In this document: positions 54,769 through 64,000 of the stretch, one piece after another | Layout of the letters: each line of letters starts with the position of its first letter | How positions within the stretch are numbered: position 1 is the first letter of the stretch | Source of the DNA: Flavobacterium indicum GPTSA100-9 = DSM 17447 | GTDB lineage: Bacteria; Bacteroidota; Bacteroidia; Flavobacteriales; Flavobacteriaceae | Length of the DNA: 64,000 bases | Reading direction: 5' to 3' | Assembly (NCBI RefSeq): GCF_000455605.1 | Contig: NC_017025.1 | Coordinates: 620,001-684,000 of the forward strand | Made by a program: the position numbers and the translations under genes | Notes under the pieces: model-generated | Database searches by the model: none | Told to the model about the DNA's origin: nothing | Seen by the model: only the letters and a program-made list of their open reading frames with translations

Positions 54769-55878
54769 ATGAAATATAATAACAGACCTCAAGCAATTTT
54801 GCTTTTAAAAGATGGTACCATTTTTTATGGTAAATCAATCGGAATTTCAGGAACTACATTTGGCGAAATTGCCTTCAATACAGGAACAACAGGTTATCAA
54901 GAGATTTTTACAGATCCTTCGTATTACGGACAAATAATGGTTACTACCAATGCACATATTGGTAATTATGGTGTAAATGAAAATGAAGTTGAATCCAATA
55001 GTGTTAAAATTTCTGGTTTAGTATGTAAAAACTTTAGTTTTAATTATTCACGTCCCGATGCTTCTGAAAGTCTTTTTGATTATTTACAAAAACAAAATTT
55101 AGTAGTTATTTCAGATGTTGATACCAGAGCGTTAGTTAGTTACATTCGTGACAACGGTGCAATGAATGGTGTGATTTGTACTGACGGAACACCAATCGAA
55201 GAATTAAAAGCAAAATTAGATGCTATGCCCGATATGAAAGGTCTTGAATTGGCTTCAAAAGTATCAACAAAGGAACCGTATTTCTATGGCGATGAAAAGG
55301 CAACCTACAAAATTTCAGCACTTGATTTAGGTATAAAAACAAATATTTTAAGAAATCTTGCTAAAAGAGATTGTTATATTAAAGTTTTTCCATACGATGC
55401 CACTTTTGAAGATTTAAGATCTTTTAATCCAGATGGTTTCTTCTTATCTAATGGTCCTGGTGATCCAGATCCACTTCATAGTGCACAAGAAGTTGCACGT
55501 CAAATTTTAAATGAAAACCATCCTTTGTTTGGCATCTGTTTAGGTCATCAAGTCATTGCACTGGCTAATGGCATCTCTACTTATAAAATGTTTAATGGGC
55601 ATAGAGGGATCAATCACCCTGTTAAAAACTTAATTACAGGTAAAGGTGAAATAACTTCTCAAAATCATGGTTTTGCAGTAGTTCGTGAAGAATTAGATCA
55701 ACATCCTGACTTTGAATTAACTCATGTTCATTTAAATGATGGTACTGTTGCGGGTATGCGTATGAAATCAAAAAATTGTTTTTCTGTTCAATACCATCCA
55801 GAAGCTAGTCCTGGTCCGCATGATTCAAGTTATTTATTTGACCAATTTATCGAAAATATTAAAGCATCAAAAAACTAA
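54769..55878 (+). CDS. carA: Carbamoyl-phosphate synthase small subunit
   Basis: This 369-residue glutaminase subunit has a C-terminal class I amidotransferase domain with the catalytic Cys in LFGICLGHQV and His-Glu in QYHPEASPGPHDS. It gives ammonia to CarB for arginine and pyrimidine synthesis. carB is not adjacent. A -7 element TAACTTTG (54742-54749) lies just upstream, so it has its own promoter after the ribosomal terminator. Confidence 0.97.
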   Translation: MKYNNRPQAILLLKDGTIFYGKSIGISGTTFGEIAFNTGTTGYQEIFTDPSYYGQIMVTTNAHIGNYGVNENEVESNSVKISGLVCKNFSFNYSRPDASESLFDYLQKQNLVVISDVDTRALVSYIRDNGAMNGVICTDGTPIEELKAKLDAMPDMKGLELASKVSTKEPYFYGDEKATYKISALDLGIKTNILRNLAKRDCYIKVFPYDATFEDLRSFNPDGFFLSNGPGDPDPLHSAQEVARQILNENHPLFGICLGHQVIALANGISTYKMFNGHRGINHPVKNLITGKGEITSQNHGFAVVREELDQHPDFELTHVHLNDGTVAGMRMKSKNCFSVQYHPEASPGPHDSSYLFDQFIENIKASKN

Positions 55879-55922
55879 AACGTTATAGTTTATAAAAATT
55901 ATTCGCATTTTAAGTTTCGTAA

Positions 55923-57263
<1,341 letters not shown>

Positions 57264-57289
57264 TAAAATAGTTATAAAACAGTTATTCA

Positions 57290-57317
57290 AGCCGGTAATT
57301 TTTTTATCGGCTTTTTT
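57290..57317 (+). terminator. Terminator of eno
   Basis: AGCCGGTA and TATCGGCT (one G-T pair) enclose a T-rich loop and are followed by six T. Confidence 0.8.
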
Positions 57318-57476
57318 AGGTTTATTATTTTGCCATATTAATAAAAAGTTAAGAAAATCAATAGATTTTATATATATCAATATAGCAATTTATCTATTTA
57401 ATAATTTTAAATTTTAAGATTAATTTGTTAAATTCGCAGAAAACAATATTATTCATAAAAATATATATTTAATCAC

Positions 57477-58760
57477 ATGTCAAAAACAGCAATATTAGAG
57501 TTAGATGGTGCTAAATTTGAATTTCCTGTAATTGTAGGATCTGAAAATGAAGTGGCTATTGATATTGAAAAGTTGCGTGCTGCAACTGGCGCTATTACAA
57601 TTGACCCGGGGTATAAAAACTCAGGTTCTTGTAAAAGTGAAATTACTTTCTTAGATGGTGAAGAAGGTATTTTGAGATATAGAGGATATGCAATTGAAGA
57701 ATTAGCTGATAAAGCAGATTTCTTAGAAGTATCTTACTTAATCATTTTTGGTGAATTGCCAACAAAACAACAATTGGAACAATTCGAAAATGACATCAGA
57801 AAGTATACTTTAGTTAATGAAGAAATGAAAAACATCATTGATGGTTTCCCTAAAACCGCGCATCCAATGGGTGTTTTGTCTTCACTAACAAGTGCGTTAA
57901 CTGCTTTCAATCCAAAAGTAGTTAATGTAGAAAACGAAAAAGAAATGTATGAAGCCATTTGTAAAACAATGGGGAAATTCCTTGTAATTGCAACTTGGAC
58001 ATACAGAAAAATGATGGGTTACCCATTAAATTACTATGATAATACTAAAGGTTATGTAGAAAACTTCATGCGCTTAATGTTTGAATTACCTACTGGACCT
58101 TACGCTACAAATAAAACAGTAATCAACGCATTAGATAAATTATTTATCTTACATGCTGATCACGAACAAAACTGTTCTACTTCAACTGTTAGAATCGTTG
58201 GTTCATCTCATGCTGGATTGTTTGCCTCTATTTCTGCTGGAGTTTCTGCTCTATGGGGACCATTACATGGTGGAGCTAACCAAGCCGTATTAGAAATGTT
58301 AGAGCAAATCCAAAAAGATGGTGGTGATGCACAAAAAGCTTTAGCAAGAGCAAAAGATAAAGACGATCCATTCCGTTTAATGGGATTCGGACACAGAGTT
58401 TACAAAAATTTCGATCCTAGAGCAAAAATCATTAAAAAAGCAGCGGATGAAGTTTTGGCTGAATTAGGAGTTAATGATCCAATCTTAAACATCGCTAAAC
58501 AATTAGAAGAAGCAGCTTTAGTTGATCCTTATTTCGTAGATAGAAAATTATATCCTAACGTAGACTTCTATTCTGGTATTATTTACCGTGCTTTAGGAAT
58601 TCCTACAGATATGTTTACAGTTCTTTTCGCTATCGGACGCTTACCGGGTTGGATTGCACAATGGAAAGAAATGCGTGTTAACAAAGAACCTATCGGAAGA
58701 CCACGTCAAGTATATACGGGTTATCCTTTACGTTCATTTGTTGAAATGGATAAAAGATAA
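57477..58760 (+). CDS. gltA: Citrate synthase
   Basis: This 427-residue type II (hexameric, NADH-sensitive class) enzyme has SASTVRIVGSSHAG-like CSTSTVRIVGSSHAGLFASI, GPLHGGANQAVLEML, and GFGHRVYKNFDPRA with the active-site His. It starts the TCA cycle with oxaloacetate and acetyl-CoA. A possible -7 element TAAATTCG (one mismatch) is at 57429-57436. The 213-base region between eno and gltA shows nothing else clear. Confidence 0.97.
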   Translation: MSKTAILELDGAKFEFPVIVGSENEVAIDIEKLRAATGAITIDPGYKNSGSCKSEITFLDGEEGILRYRGYAIEELADKADFLEVSYLIIFGELPTKQQLEQFENDIRKYTLVNEEMKNIIDGFPKTAHPMGVLSSLTSALTAFNPKVVNVENEKEMYEAICKTMGKFLVIATWTYRKMMGYPLNYYDNTKGYVENFMRLMFELPTGPYATNKTVINALDKLFILHADHEQNCSTSTVRIVGSSHAGLFASISAGVSALWGPLHGGANQAVLEMLEQIQKDGGDAQKALARAKDKDDPFRLMGFGHRVYKNFDPRAKIIKKAADEVLAELGVNDPILNIAKQLEEAALVDPYFVDRKLYPNVDFYSGIIYRALGIPTDMFTVLFAIGRLPGWIAQWKEMRVNKEPIGRPRQVYTGYPLRSFVEMDKR

Positions 58761-58766
58761 TAATTT

Positions 58767-58795
58767 AAAGCCTCGGATTTCGGGGCTTTTTTTTT
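58767..58795 (+). terminator. Terminator of gltA
   Basis: AAAGCCTCG, GATTT, CGGGGCTTT and a run of T. It directly adjoins the structured repeat that follows. Confidence 0.85.
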
Positions 58796-58892
58796 GGAGC
58801 TATTTCCAGCTATCCACTCTATTTTTTAAAAAATTAACTCTAAATGAGATTAATTTTTTAAAAAGATGCCGTTCCTATCTGGGCTAGAACCC
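58796..58892 (-). ncRNA. Flavobacterial intergenic structured element (Flavo-1-like candidate)
   Basis: Outer parts GGAGCTATTTCCAGCTATCC (58796-58815) and GATGCCGTTCCTATCTGGGC (58865-58884) enclose a long AT-rich hairpin (arms 58822-58840 and 58846-58864). CTA/TAG and CCAG/CTGG pair across the outer parts. As a minus-strand RNA it would start TAGCCCAGATAGG and end with GGAAATAGCTCC. I remember this sequence pattern as a common flavobacterial repeat, with CCCG/CGGG where this copy has CCAG/CTGG; the change keeps the pairing. Confidence 0.55.
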
Positions 58893-58920
58893 ACGTTTTT
58901 AAAAATAAATCTCTTTTTAC

Positions 58921-58952
58921 TTGACAACCCCTATTTTCAGATTGTATATTTG
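58921..58952 (+). promoter_or_regulatory. queA promoter
   Basis: TTG (58921-58923), 21 bases, TATATTTG (58945-58952). Transcription would begin near 58958, leaving a 70-base leader with a perfect hairpin ATTTTAGAAT-A-ATTCTAAAAT (58960-58980). Confidence 0.65.
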
Positions 58953-59028
58953 CAAGCTGATTTTAGAATAATTCTAAAATTTTTGACCCAAAGCTAGTCA
59001 ATGGGCTAATTTCTAAATACAATTTTAT

Positions 59029-60078
59029 ATGAAATTATCTAATTTTAATTTTAATCTACCTGATGAATTGTTGGCTGAATTTCCTTCAGAAAACAGAGAC
59101 GAATCTCGTTTAATGGTAGTAAACAGAAAAACAGGTACTATCGAACACAAAATGTTTAAGGATATTATCGATTATTTCGATGATGGGGATGTAATGGTGT
59201 TGAATAATACAAAAGTATTTCCTGCGCGTTTGTATGGAAATAAAGAAAAAACAGGTGCACGTATTGAAGTTTTCTTATTAAGAGAATTGAATGCAGAACA
59301 ACGTTTATGGGATGTTTTAGTTGATCCTGCTCGTAAAATTAGAATTGGAAATAAATTATATTTCGGAGACGACGATTCATTAGTGGCTGAAGTTATTGAT
59401 AATACCACTTCTCGCGGAAGAACATTACGTTTTTTATATGATGGTTCATACGAAGAATTTCGTCAAAAATTAGTAGAATTAGGGGAAACTCCAATTCCTA
59501 AATATATTAATCGTGAGGTAACTCCAGAAGATGCAGAACGTTACCAAACTATTTATGCTAAAGAAGAAGGTGCTGTTGCGGCTCCAACTGCTGGGTTACA
59601 CTTCTCTAAACATTTAATGAAACGTTTAGAAATCAAAGGAATTAACTTTGCAGAAGTAACTTTACATGTCGGTTTAGGTACTTTCAATCCTGTTGAAGTG
59701 GAGGATTTATCAAAACACAAAATGGATTCTGAAGAAATGTACGTAACACAAGAAGCGTGTGATATTGTAAATAAAGCTAAAGCAAATAAGAAAAAAGTGT
59801 GTTGTATAGGAACTACTTCAATGCGTGCCATGGAAAGTTCGGTTTCATCAATGAAGACTTTAAATCCTTATGTGGGTTGGACTAATAAATTTATTTATCC
59901 TCCTTACGATTTTAGTATAGCCGATTGTATGGTTACTAATTTTCATACACCAAAGTCAACTTTGTTAATGATGATTTCTGCTTTTTGTGGTCATGATTTA
60001 ATGATGAAGGCATATAAAGAAGCAATCGAGGAGAAATATCGTTTCTATTCGTATGGAGATGCGATGTTAATCATCTAA
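59029..60078 (+). CDS. queA: S-adenosylmethionine:tRNA ribosyltransferase-isomerase
   Basis: This 349-residue enzyme has [16 protein letters not shown] near the start, [34 protein letters not shown] and [18 protein letters not shown]. It transfers ribose from SAM to preQ1-tRNA to make epoxyqueuosine. No other queuosine gene is adjacent. I looked for a preQ1 riboswitch in the leader and did not find a convincing one. A terminator follows. Confidence 0.97.
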   Translation: MKLSNFNFNLPDELLAEFPSENRDESRLMVVNRKTGTIEHKMFKDIIDYFDDGDVMVLNNTKVFPARLYGNKEKTGARIEVFLLRELNAEQRLWDVLVDPARKIRIGNKLYFGDDDSLVAEVIDNTTSRGRTLRFLYDGSYEEFRQKLVELGETPIPKYINREVTPEDAERYQTIYAKEEGAVAAPTAGLHFSKHLMKRLEIKGINFAEVTLHVGLGTFNPVEVEDLSKHKMDSEEMYVTQEACDIVNKAKANKKKVCCIGTTSMRAMESSVSSMKTLNPYVGWTNKFIYPPYDFSIADCMVTNFHTPKSTLLMMISAFCGHDLMMKAYKEAIEEKYRFYSYGDAMLII

Positions 60079-60094
60079 TAATATAAAGATCATA

Positions 60095-60126
60095 AAAATC
60101 TCATCGTAATGGTGAGATTTTTTATT
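60095..60126 (+). terminator. Terminator of queA
   Basis: AAAATCTCATC and GGTGAGATTTT (one G-T pair) flank GTAAT, followed by T-rich sequence. Confidence 0.82.
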
Positions 60127-60202
60127 TTATGCAACTTTGTGAAATTGAAATTTTATCATTCATAACTTTTCAATACTTTTACAAATCCAAAAAACAAACA
60201 TT

Positions 60203-61492
60203 ATGAACTTTATTAATTCACGCGAATTTGCTCAGCAATTAGACACTCAAGACGAATTAGCGCATTATAAAAACGAATTTATATTTCCGCAGCATAACGG
60301 GAAAAATGTGATTTACTTTACGGGTAATTCTCTAGGACTTCAACCAAAAAGAACTAAAGCTTATGTTGATGAAGTTATGAATGATTGGGCCAATCTAGCT
60401 GTGGAAGGTCATTTTTTCTCTGATAAACCTTGGTGGGATTACCACGAAAGATTCTGTGAACCTTTAAGTAAAATTGTAGGTGCAAAAGCTTCTGAAGTGG
60501 GTGTCATGAACACGTTAACGGTTAACCTTCACTTATTGATGGTTTCGTTCTATCAACCCACAAAAAACAGATTTAAAATACTTTGCGAAGAAAAAGCTTT
60601 TCCTTCTGATCAATATATGCTGCAATCTCAAGTGGCGTTTCATGCAAAAAATTTGGGCTTTGATCCAAAAGAGGCTATTGTTGAAGTAAAAAGAAGAGAA
60701 GGGGAATTAAATATTCATCACGAAGATGTAATTGCAAAAATTAACGAAGTAGGTGATGAATTGGCCTTAGTTTTAATTGGAGGGGTTAATTATTATACAG
60801 GACAAGTTTTTGATATGAAAACCATAACAAAAGCGGGTCACGATCAAGGCGCACTCGTAGGCTGGGATTTAGCTCATGCGGCAGGAAATATTGAATTGCA
60901 ATTGCATAATTGGGAAGTTGATTTTGCAGCATGGTGTAGTTATAAATATATGAATTCCGGACCTGGTAATGCTTCTGGATATTTTGTGCATGAAAAGCAT
61001 CATGCAAATAAAGAATTATCTCGTTTTGCTGGATGGTATGGGCATAATAAAGAACGTCGTTTTTTAATGGAACCATCTTTTGATCCGGTAGAAGGCGCAA
61101 ATGGTTGGCAAATAAGTAACTTGCCTGTTTTGTCTTTGGCTCCTTATTTGGCTTCAGTAGAAATGTTTGATGAAGTTGGAATGGATAAACTCATTAAAAA
61201 AAGAAATTTAATTACATCATACCTTGAGTTTATTTTACATGAAATTGATAAAGAAGTGGAAAGTGCCGAATTCGAGGTGATTACTCCGGCTAATCAAGAG
61301 GAAAGAGGTTGTCAATTATCAGTTTATTTACATGGACAAGGAAGGGAATTATTTAATGCATTAATGAGTAATGGTGTTATCACGGATTGGAGAGAACCTA
61401 ATGTTATTCGTTTGGCTCCTGTACCTTTCTATACTTCGTTTGAAGATATGTATGATTTTGGACAAATATTAAAAAAACTCATTAACAAATAA
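60203..61492 (+). CDS. kynU: Kynureninase
   Basis: This 429-residue PLP enzyme has NSLGLQPKRTKAYVDEVMND, the block GWDLAHAAGNIEL, and the PLP lysine in WCSYKYMNSGPGNASG. It cleaves kynurenine or 3-hydroxykynurenine to (3-hydroxy)anthranilate. With kmo 1.7 kb downstream, it probably serves de novo NAD synthesis from tryptophan, as in several Bacteroidota. The ureohydrolase-family gene follows 13 bases after, on the same transcript. Confidence 0.96.
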   Translation: MNFINSREFAQQLDTQDELAHYKNEFIFPQHNGKNVIYFTGNSLGLQPKRTKAYVDEVMNDWANLAVEGHFFSDKPWWDYHERFCEPLSKIVGAKASEVGVMNTLTVNLHLLMVSFYQPTKNRFKILCEEKAFPSDQYMLQSQVAFHAKNLGFDPKEAIVEVKRREGELNIHHEDVIAKINEVGDELALVLIGGVNYYTGQVFDMKTITKAGHDQGALVGWDLAHAAGNIELQLHNWEVDFAAWCSYKYMNSGPGNASGYFVHEKHHANKELSRFAGWYGHNKERRFLMEPSFDPVEGANGWQISNLPVLSLAPYLASVEMFDEVGMDKLIKKRNLITSYLEFILHEIDKEVESAEFEVITPANQEERGCQLSVYLHGQGRELFNALMSNGVITDWREPNVIRLAPVPFYTSFEDMYDFGQILKKLINK

Positions 61493-61505
61493 GACATTTT
61501 AGAAA

Positions 61506-62585
61506 ATGACTAAGCAACAAAAGATTGAAAATTTTGATCCTTCACAACCTGGATTGGCAGATGCGACTGTGTTTGGATTGCCTTTTACTGCAGAAGAAAG
61601 CGAAATTATTGTAGTACCTGTGCCTTGGGAAGTAACGGTAAGTTATGGAGCTGGCGCATCAGAAGGGCCAGATGCAATTTTAGATGCTTCATTTCAAGTA
61701 GATTTGTTACACCAAGATTTTCCCGAGTTATGGAAATTAGGTATCTATATGGATGAGGCGCCAGAGCATTGGAAAAAAAATTCTGAAAAATATAAAGATT
61801 TAGCACAGCCTATTATTGAAGCACTTGAAAATGGCGAGGATGTGGCTACTTTTCCTGTATTACAAGCTGATCTAGATAAGATAAATAAGGTGTGTAGAGA
61901 CTTGCATTCTGAAGTAAAAGCAAGAATTCAGCATTGGCAAAATAAAGGGAAAAAAGTAGTGTTGTTGGGTGGTGATCACAGTACTCCATTAGGGTATTAT
62001 GAAGCTTTAGCAGCAGTTCACGATAATTTCGGTATCTTACATTTAGACGCACATATGGATTTGCGTATTGCATATGAAGGGTTTACTTATTCTCATGCTT
62101 CTATCATGTATAATACTTTACAATTGCCACAGGTTTCAAAAATTGTTCAAGTTGGAATTAGAGATTTTTGCGAACAAGAAGTGGATGTTGTTAAACAATC
62201 AAAAGGAAGGGTTACAGTTTATACGGATTCTGATTTGAAAAAAGCTCAATTTGAAGGGGCAACGTGGAAACAACAGTGTGAAGACATCATTGCACAATTG
62301 CCTCAAAAAGTATGTATTTCTTTTGATATTGACGGAATGTATCCATGGTATTGTCCAAATACTGGTACGCCAGTTCCAGGAGGTTTTGCATTTGAACAAG
62401 CTACTTATTTGTTCAATTTATTAGCCGATTCTGGAAAAGAAATCATTGGTTTTGATCTTGTAGAAGTAGCTCCAGGGGAAGAGGGTGATTGGGATGGTAA
62501 TGTAGGTGCCAGAATGTTGTTTCATATGTGTGGTGTTCTAGCCAAAAACAATAAAATGCAAGTGGGTAATAAAATCCAATTTTAA
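61506..62585 (+). CDS. Ureohydrolase-superfamily (arginase/agmatinase-like) enzyme
   Basis: This 359-residue protein has the binuclear Mn motifs GGDHSTPLG, LDAHMDLR and SFDIDGMYPWYCPNTGTPVPGG. Both Asp residues of DxD are present, but the usual SxDxDxxDP becomes DIDGMYP, and the protein has an N-terminal extension and an insert around residues 70-120. Substrate specificity cannot be read; agmatinase or formimidoylglutamase activity is possible. Its place directly after kynU and ahead of kmo suggests a link to kynurenine metabolism, such as a formamide hydrolase; this is inference. Confidence 0.82.
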   Translation: MTKQQKIENFDPSQPGLADATVFGLPFTAEESEIIVVPVPWEVTVSYGAGASEGPDAILDASFQVDLLHQDFPELWKLGIYMDEAPEHWKKNSEKYKDLAQPIIEALENGEDVATFPVLQADLDKINKVCRDLHSEVKARIQHWQNKGKKVVLLGGDHSTPLGYYEALAAVHDNFGILHLDAHMDLRIAYEGFTYSHASIMYNTLQLPQVSKIVQVGIRDFCEQEVDVVKQSKGRVTVYTDSDLKKAQFEGATWKQQCEDIIAQLPQKVCISFDIDGMYPWYCPNTGTPVPGGFAFEQATYLFNLLADSGKEIIGFDLVEVAPGEEGDWDGNVGARMLFHMCGVLAKNNKMQVGNKIQF

Positions 62586-62591
62586 ATAATC

Positions 62592-62616
62592 AAGCGAACT
62601 TCGGTTCGCTTTTTTT
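62592..62616 (+). terminator. Terminator of the kynU operon
   Basis: AAGCGAAC, TTCG, GTTCGCTT then T-run, just after the ureohydrolase stop codon. Confidence 0.9.
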
Positions 62617-62712
62617 ATTGTATTCATGTAATTTTTTCTAAAAATCATGTAATAGCATTATAGCTAAACGGTAGTTACTTTGTAAAATATGAATTAAATA
62701 TAAAGTAGGATT

Positions 62713-63126
62713 ATGAAAAAGTTAATGTTAATTACAGCAAGCGCATTGTTAGTTCTTTCATGTAAAGATTTTAAAATGCCAAAACAAGAAAAAACGGCTT
62801 CAAGAGAACAACAAATTATCGATTCTATGAAACTAGCCATGGAGAAGCAAAGAGTGATTGATTCCATGCAACAAGTAAAAGAAGAGCCTTCAAAAGAAGT
62901 TGTTGTAGTAAATAATAAAGAAACAGTAACACAAACTCAAGCTACTCCTCAAAAGAAAAAAATGAGTGGTGCAGTAAAAGGGGCATTAATTGGGGCTGGA
63001 GTAGGTGCCGTTACAGGTGCTGTAGTCAGTGAAAAAAAAGGGCAAGGAGCACTTATTGGTGGGGTCGCAGGTGCAGCAGTTGGTGCAGGTACTGGTGCTG
63101 TTTTAGATGATAGAAAAAAGAACTAA
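62713..63126 (+). CDS. Glycine-zipper lipoprotein
   Basis: The 137-residue protein has a lipoprotein signal (MKKLMLITASALLVLSC), a charged middle part with a repeated IDSMxxAMEKQ-like unit (residues 36-53), and a C-terminal glycine zipper (GALIGAGVGAVTGAVV and GGVAGAAVGAGTGAVL, about 90-132). Such segments insert into or pack within membranes. It lies between the kynU operon and kmo with its own terminator-separated position, so its presence there may be incidental. Confidence 0.85.
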   Translation: MKKLMLITASALLVLSCKDFKMPKQEKTASREQQIIDSMKLAMEKQRVIDSMQQVKEEPSKEVVVVNNKETVTQTQATPQKKKMSGAVKGALIGAGVGAVTGAVVSEKKGQGALIGGVAGAAVGAGTGAVLDDRKKN

Positions 63127-63203
63127 TTCAATAAAAAAAATACTTAAATATGTACGCGTCTTAATCTTAAAAAGGATAAATTTGCATATATAGATTTAGA
63201 AAT

Positions 63204-64000
63204 AATGCAAACATCAAAAAAAATCGCAATAGTTGGTTCCGGATTAGTTGGAACGCTATTAGGGATTTATTTAAAAAGAAGAGGGCACACCGTTCATATA
63301 TTTGATAGAAGTCCAGATATTAGAAAAATTAATTTTTCAGGTCGCTCTATTAATCTTGTATTGTCTCAAAGAGGAATCAAAGCTTTACAAGATGTTGGGT
63401 TAGAAGATGAAATTTTAGGTATCGGAATTCCAGTCGAAAAAAGAGCAATTCATACCGGGGTAGATACGGTTACAAATCAGTTTTATGGTAAAGATGGTGA
63501 AGTGATTTATTCTATTTCTCGTGGCTTACTAAACAAAAAAATGGTGGATTTAGCTGAAAAAGCGGGTGTCGAGTTTTTCTTTGAAAGTAAGATATGGGAT
63601 GTAACTCTTTCGGATGCAACACTGCATATGGGAGAAGAAGAACGTGGAGAATGGACGGAACTTAAATACGATTTGGTTTTCGGAGCAGATGGTGCTTTTT
63701 CTCGAATAAGACATAGAATGCAACGTCAAAGTATGTTTAATTATTCACAAGAATTCTTAAATATAGGATATAAAGAGTTAAATATTCCCGCAAATCCTGA
63801 TGGTTCTCATAAACTAGATAAGGGTTCTTTACATATTTGGCCAAGAGGTAATTACATGTTAATGGCGTTGGCAAATTTAGACGGTAGTTTTACTTGTACT
63901 TTGTTTATGCCACATGATGGTGAAAATTCATTTGAGTCTTTACAAACGAAAGAGCAATTGGTAGATTTCTTTGCAGAACATTTTCCAGATACAAAAGAAG
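63204..64000 (+). CDS. kmo: Kynurenine 3-monooxygenase (5' part)
   Basis: The gene runs off the right edge; 265 residues are visible of about 450. It starts QTSKKIAIVGSGLVGTLLGI after Met, the FAD-binding Rossmann motif, and has RSINLVLSQRGIKALQDVG and FGADGAFSRIRHRM, all typical of KMO. It hydroxylates kynurenine to 3-hydroxykynurenine with NADPH and O2. A perfect -7 element TAAATTTG (63177-63184) lies 20 bases upstream. Confidence 0.93.

Noticed and set aside
58865..58905. tRNA-like fragment
   Set aside because: The sequence GGGCTAGAACCC looks like part of a T arm, but there is no acceptor stem, anticodon arm or CCA-side partner; it fits the structured repeat better.
58981..59028. preQ1 riboswitch upstream of queA
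   Set aside because: I could not find the preQ1-I loop and the adenine-rich tail in the right order; only simple hairpins are seen.

Overview
The window is a low-GC chromosomal segment from a member of the Flavobacteriaceae, most likely Flavobacterium or a close relative. The evidence is: repeated promoters of the Bacteroidota sigma-A type (TTTG, 19 nt, TAnnTTTG); an M4 metallopeptidase ending in a type IX secretion sorting domain; an S46 dipeptidyl-peptidase; Bacteroidota-style ribosomal gene order with tuf absent from the str cluster; and AT-rich genes mostly without strong Shine-Dalgarno sites. I see no rRNA, tRNA, insertion sequence, prophage or CRISPR array. No gene-free stretch exceeds about 300 bases.

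Layout. 1-4.1 kb (minus): an envelope operon (methyltransferase, GT2 glycosyltransferase, MlaE-type permease, start of its ATPase), a FabH-like ketoacyl synthase and a group III truncated haemoglobin. 4.2-7.0 kb: gcvP. 7.2-10.3 kb: a UbiA-like membrane protein and a minus-strand cluster made of a GbsR/MarR regulator, three small membrane proteins (two are paralogues) and an SRPBCC protein. 10.4-15.4 kb: M4 peptidase and M3 oligopeptidase. 15.45-15.61 kb: a candidate small RNA with its own promoter and terminator. 15.6-19.5 kb: purine genes (purE, purK, hpt, adk). 19.5-27.9 kb: CNNM-type protein, obg, S46 peptidase, TPR protein, mpl, a DUF1287-like protein and radC. 28-31.8 kb: a tightly coupled operon with an ABC ATPase, a permease with a His-rich loop and a CxxC secreted protein, resembling the core of the Zrg zinc system of Vibrio. 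31.8-37.3 kb: rarA, rhomboid protease, a lipoprotein with a small overlapping gene, rlmB and an Omp85-family protein.

37.4-54.7 kb is the translation block: the str group (rpsL-rpsG-fusA-rpsJ) ends at a terminator, then a second strong promoter drives rplC through rplQ, including secY, infA, rpmJ and rpoA. Three structured spacers (before rpsH, rpsD and rplQ) look like autoregulatory RNA elements. 54.8-58.8 kb: carA, eno, gltA. 58.8-59.0 kb: a roughly 95-base structured element that matches my memory of a widespread flavobacterial repeat/RNA. 59.0-64.0 kb: queA, then a kynurenine-pathway group (kynU, a ureohydrolase-family enzyme, a glycine-zipper lipoprotein, and the 5' part of kmo).

Most of the window is housekeeping. 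The parts least explained are the GbsR-membrane protein cluster with two copies of a 28-bp operator-like sequence, the small-RNA candidate beside purE, the Zrg-like metal system, the structured spacers in the ribosomal operon, and the ureohydrolase inside the kynurenine genes. All assignments come from reading the sequence and from family knowledge; no searches were run.
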